DNA of 6,263 nucleotides from Rickettsiales bacterium (GTDB lineage: Bacteria > Pseudomonadota > Alphaproteobacteria > Rickettsiales > Anaplasmataceae), in contig JAITUS010000042.1 in assembly GCA_031286185.1 (NCBI GenBank), forward strand, positions 1-6,263. The letters are read 5' to 3'. The notes under the pieces were generated by a model, which was given only the letters and a program-made list of their open reading frames with translations, was not told the DNA's origin and did no database searches. Positions 5,559 to 6,263 of this stretch are shown piece after piece. Both the position numbers and the translations under genes were made by a program. Every line of letters begins with the position of its first letter. Positions within the stretch are counted from its first letter, which is position 1.

Positions 5559-5591
5559 GTTTATAATACGAAACAGTTTTGTATTATAAAC
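5559..5591. promoter_or_regulatory. 33-base near-perfect palindrome upstream of the 133-residue gene
   Basis: The left arm 5559-5574 (GTTTATAATACGAAAC) and right arm 5576-5591 (GTTTTGTATTATAAAC) are reverse complements with a single mismatch, which would be a G-U pair in RNA. They are centred on one base at 5575. The outer 11 bases of each arm pair perfectly. A TATAAT lies in the left arm (5562-5567) and a TATAGT follows at 5593-5598, so it may be an operator around a promoter, although no good -35 box is seen. It could also be a small palindromic element. As a DNA palindrome with almost no loop, it suits binding by a dimeric protein better than an RNA hairpin. Confidence 0.65.
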
Positions 5592-5615
5592 GTATAGTGA
5601 GGATAAATTCAATAT

Positions 5616-5723
5616 ATGACAAAGGGCAAAAAATTAAGCTCAAGTCTAACGTTTGTAGTAATTTCTAACATCAAAGTTAGTGTAGAGAAAGTTGTCATCT
5701 TTAAAAGCATGACTATTTTTTGA
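5616..5723 (+). CDS. Possible 35-codon leader ORF
   Basis: ATG 5616 to TGA 5721-5723 encodes a 35-residue peptide beginning MTKGKKLSSSLTFVVISNIK, basic at the start and then hydrophobic-leaning. The only Shine-Dalgarno-like sequence (GAGGA, 5599-5603) is 12 bases away, which is long. The stop sits at the first base of the strong AAGGAGGT ribosome site of the next gene, 12 bases before its ATG, an arrangement compatible with translational coupling. No homology is recognised. It may be a chance ORF. Confidence 0.3.
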   Translation: MTKGKKLSSSLTFVVISNIKVSVEKVVIFKSMTIF

Positions 5724-5735
5724 AGGAGGTATTTT

Positions 5736-6137
5736 ATGAAAGACAACACAGCAGTAAAAGAACCAAGCAATCAGTCTGAGAATCTTAGTATTGAAGCGTC
5801 TTTAAATTTAGCAAAACATGTTTTATATGCAATGTGTTACTTGTCATTTTGTTCTGCAGAAAATGTTCATCTCTGTACTGAAGCAATTACCTCGCTTACA
5901 TCTCTTGAGCAACATATTAGTGAAATAAAAGAACTAGGCTTGTCTATTGAGAATTTTACTATTACGAAGTTTCTCCGTTCAATTGCACAAAATGAAAAGT
6001 TACAACAAGAGTTAGAGAATTTATACATTCTCATTAAAAAGCCTGGTTCTACCAATAATAATGAAAGGTTACATTCTCAATTAGATAAAGTAAAAAATTT
6101 TAAGCTAAAAAATCTAAGAACCTGTTTAAAATCTTGA
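5736..6137 (+). CDS. Hypothetical helical protein, 133 residues
   Basis: I do not recognise this protein. ATG 5736 follows a consensus Shine-Dalgarno (AAGGAGGT, 5723-5730, five bases spacing), so translation is well supported. Residues 1-18 are polar. Residues about 19-45 form a helix with Cys and aromatic residues (HVLYAMCYLSFCSAENVHLC; three Cys in all). Residues 45-105 look like amphipathic helices (LEQHISEIKELGL, NEKLQQELENLYILIKK). The C-terminus is basic (KVKNFKLKNLRTCLKS). No signal peptide or clear transmembrane segment is seen. The TGA stop at 6135-6137 lies at or beside the probable left end of the IS5 element, so the present C-terminus could be a product of the insertion. It is separated from the large gene by 484 bases and probably forms its own unit. 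Confidence 0.75.
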   Translation: MKDNTAVKEPSNQSENLSIEASLNLAKHVLYAMCYLSFCSAENVHLCTEAITSLTSLEQHISEIKELGLSIENFTITKFLRSIAQNEKLQQELENLYILIKKPGSTNNNERLHSQLDKVKNFKLKNLRTCLKS

Positions 6138-6263
6138 AGAGATAAGGTAAAATAAGCATAGATTAATAATGAGGTGTCTATGCGGAAAAGTTATCCAAGC
6201 AGTATAAGTCGAGAGCAATTTGAAAAAATCAGGCCAATTCTGGAGAGTAGCAAGCAGAAAACA
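6135..6263 (+). mobile_element. IS5-family insertion sequence, left end (continues beyond window)
   Basis: The DNA from about 6135 leads into an IS5-type transposase and should include the left terminal inverted repeat (near GAAGAGATAAGGTAAAATAAG). The exact boundary cannot be fixed because the right end and the target duplication are outside the window. IS5 relatives of the IS1031 group duplicate a short TNA target, and the TGA at 6135-6137 would fit, but this is unproven. Confidence 0.7.
6180..6263 (+). CDS. IS5-family transposase, N-terminal 28 residues (truncated by window edge)
   Basis: Transposases of this family cut and paste the element through a DDE active site, which would lie outside the visible part. 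ATG 6180 is preceded by GAGGTG (6171-6176). The peptide MRKSYPSSISREQFEKIRPI and what follows matches the N-terminus I recall for the abundant IS5 (ISWpi1-like) transposase of Wolbachia, where 'S-x-x-Q-[FW]-x-x-I-x-P-[IL]-L' is typical of IS5 N-terminal domains. Many copies in these genomes are split into two frames, and this cannot be judged here. Confidence 0.85.
   Translation, partial: MRKSYPSSISREQFEKIRPILESSKQKT

Larger units (their letters stand above)
5252..5735. other. Intergenic/leader region with several inverted repeats
   Basis: This stretch of 484 bases has no long ORF. It contains the end of an alternative frame that continues past the large gene's stop (to 5289), a hairpin at 5388-5421, a small hairpin at 5488-5505, a long palindrome at 5559-5591, and a possible 35-codon ORF at 5616-5723 just before the next gene. 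I found no convincing sigma70 promoter with both boxes. Confidence 0.6.

Noticed and set aside
5692..5719. TTGTCA ... TATTTT as a promoter for the 133-residue gene
   Set aside because: Transcription would start inside the Shine-Dalgarno, leaving no usable ribosome site.

Overview
The window looks like a Wolbachia (Rickettsiales, Anaplasmataceae) chromosome segment. The evidence is AT-rich DNA, a ribosomal protein L9 gene end of alphaproteobacterial type, long non-coding stretches, and at the right edge the start of an IS5-family transposase whose N-terminus I recognise as one common in Wolbachia genomes. The genus call rests on recognition, not on a search. All genes found lie on the + strand.

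Layout. 3-323 is the 3' end of rplI (L9). 324-879 has no convincing gene; it holds a possible dispersed-repeat remnant, a stem-loop at 597-622, a short basic ORF that may be a relic (678-776), and a good sigma70-like promoter (813-841). 880-2136 encodes an unrecognised 418-residue protein with a helical, charged N-terminus and one short hydrophobic segment. 2137-2230 carries a second promoter candidate overlapping a perfect inverted repeat. 2231-2455 encodes a 74-residue Gly/Ser-rich basic protein, followed 24 nt later by 2480-5251, a 923-residue modular protein. These last two are spaced like an operon.

The 923-residue protein is the most unusual object here. It has a globular-looking N-terminal part (about 1-355) and a GC-rich (about 53%) Ser-Pro-Arg/Lys linker set in DNA of about 25-28% GC. 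It also has two copies of a 20-residue element encoded by nearly identical DNA, two diverged copies of a domain of about 70 residues, and a Ser-rich, acidic C-terminus. A plausible but unproven reading is a fast-evolving secreted or host-interacting protein. I see no enzyme motif and no named effector family. Its annotated C-terminus may be altered by a late frameshift.

5252-5735 is non-coding or leader-like. It contains two hairpins, a 33-nt near-perfect palindrome (5559-5591) and a possible 35-codon ORF ending at the Shine-Dalgarno of the next gene. 5736-6137 encodes an unrecognised 133-residue helical protein, and its stop codon sits at or very near the left end of the IS5 element that runs off the window (transposase start 6180).

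Nothing here is a recognisable defence system, CRISPR array, tRNA or rRNA. The 418/74/923-residue group is a candidate for a lineage-specific gene set, but nothing in the sequence tells me its function.
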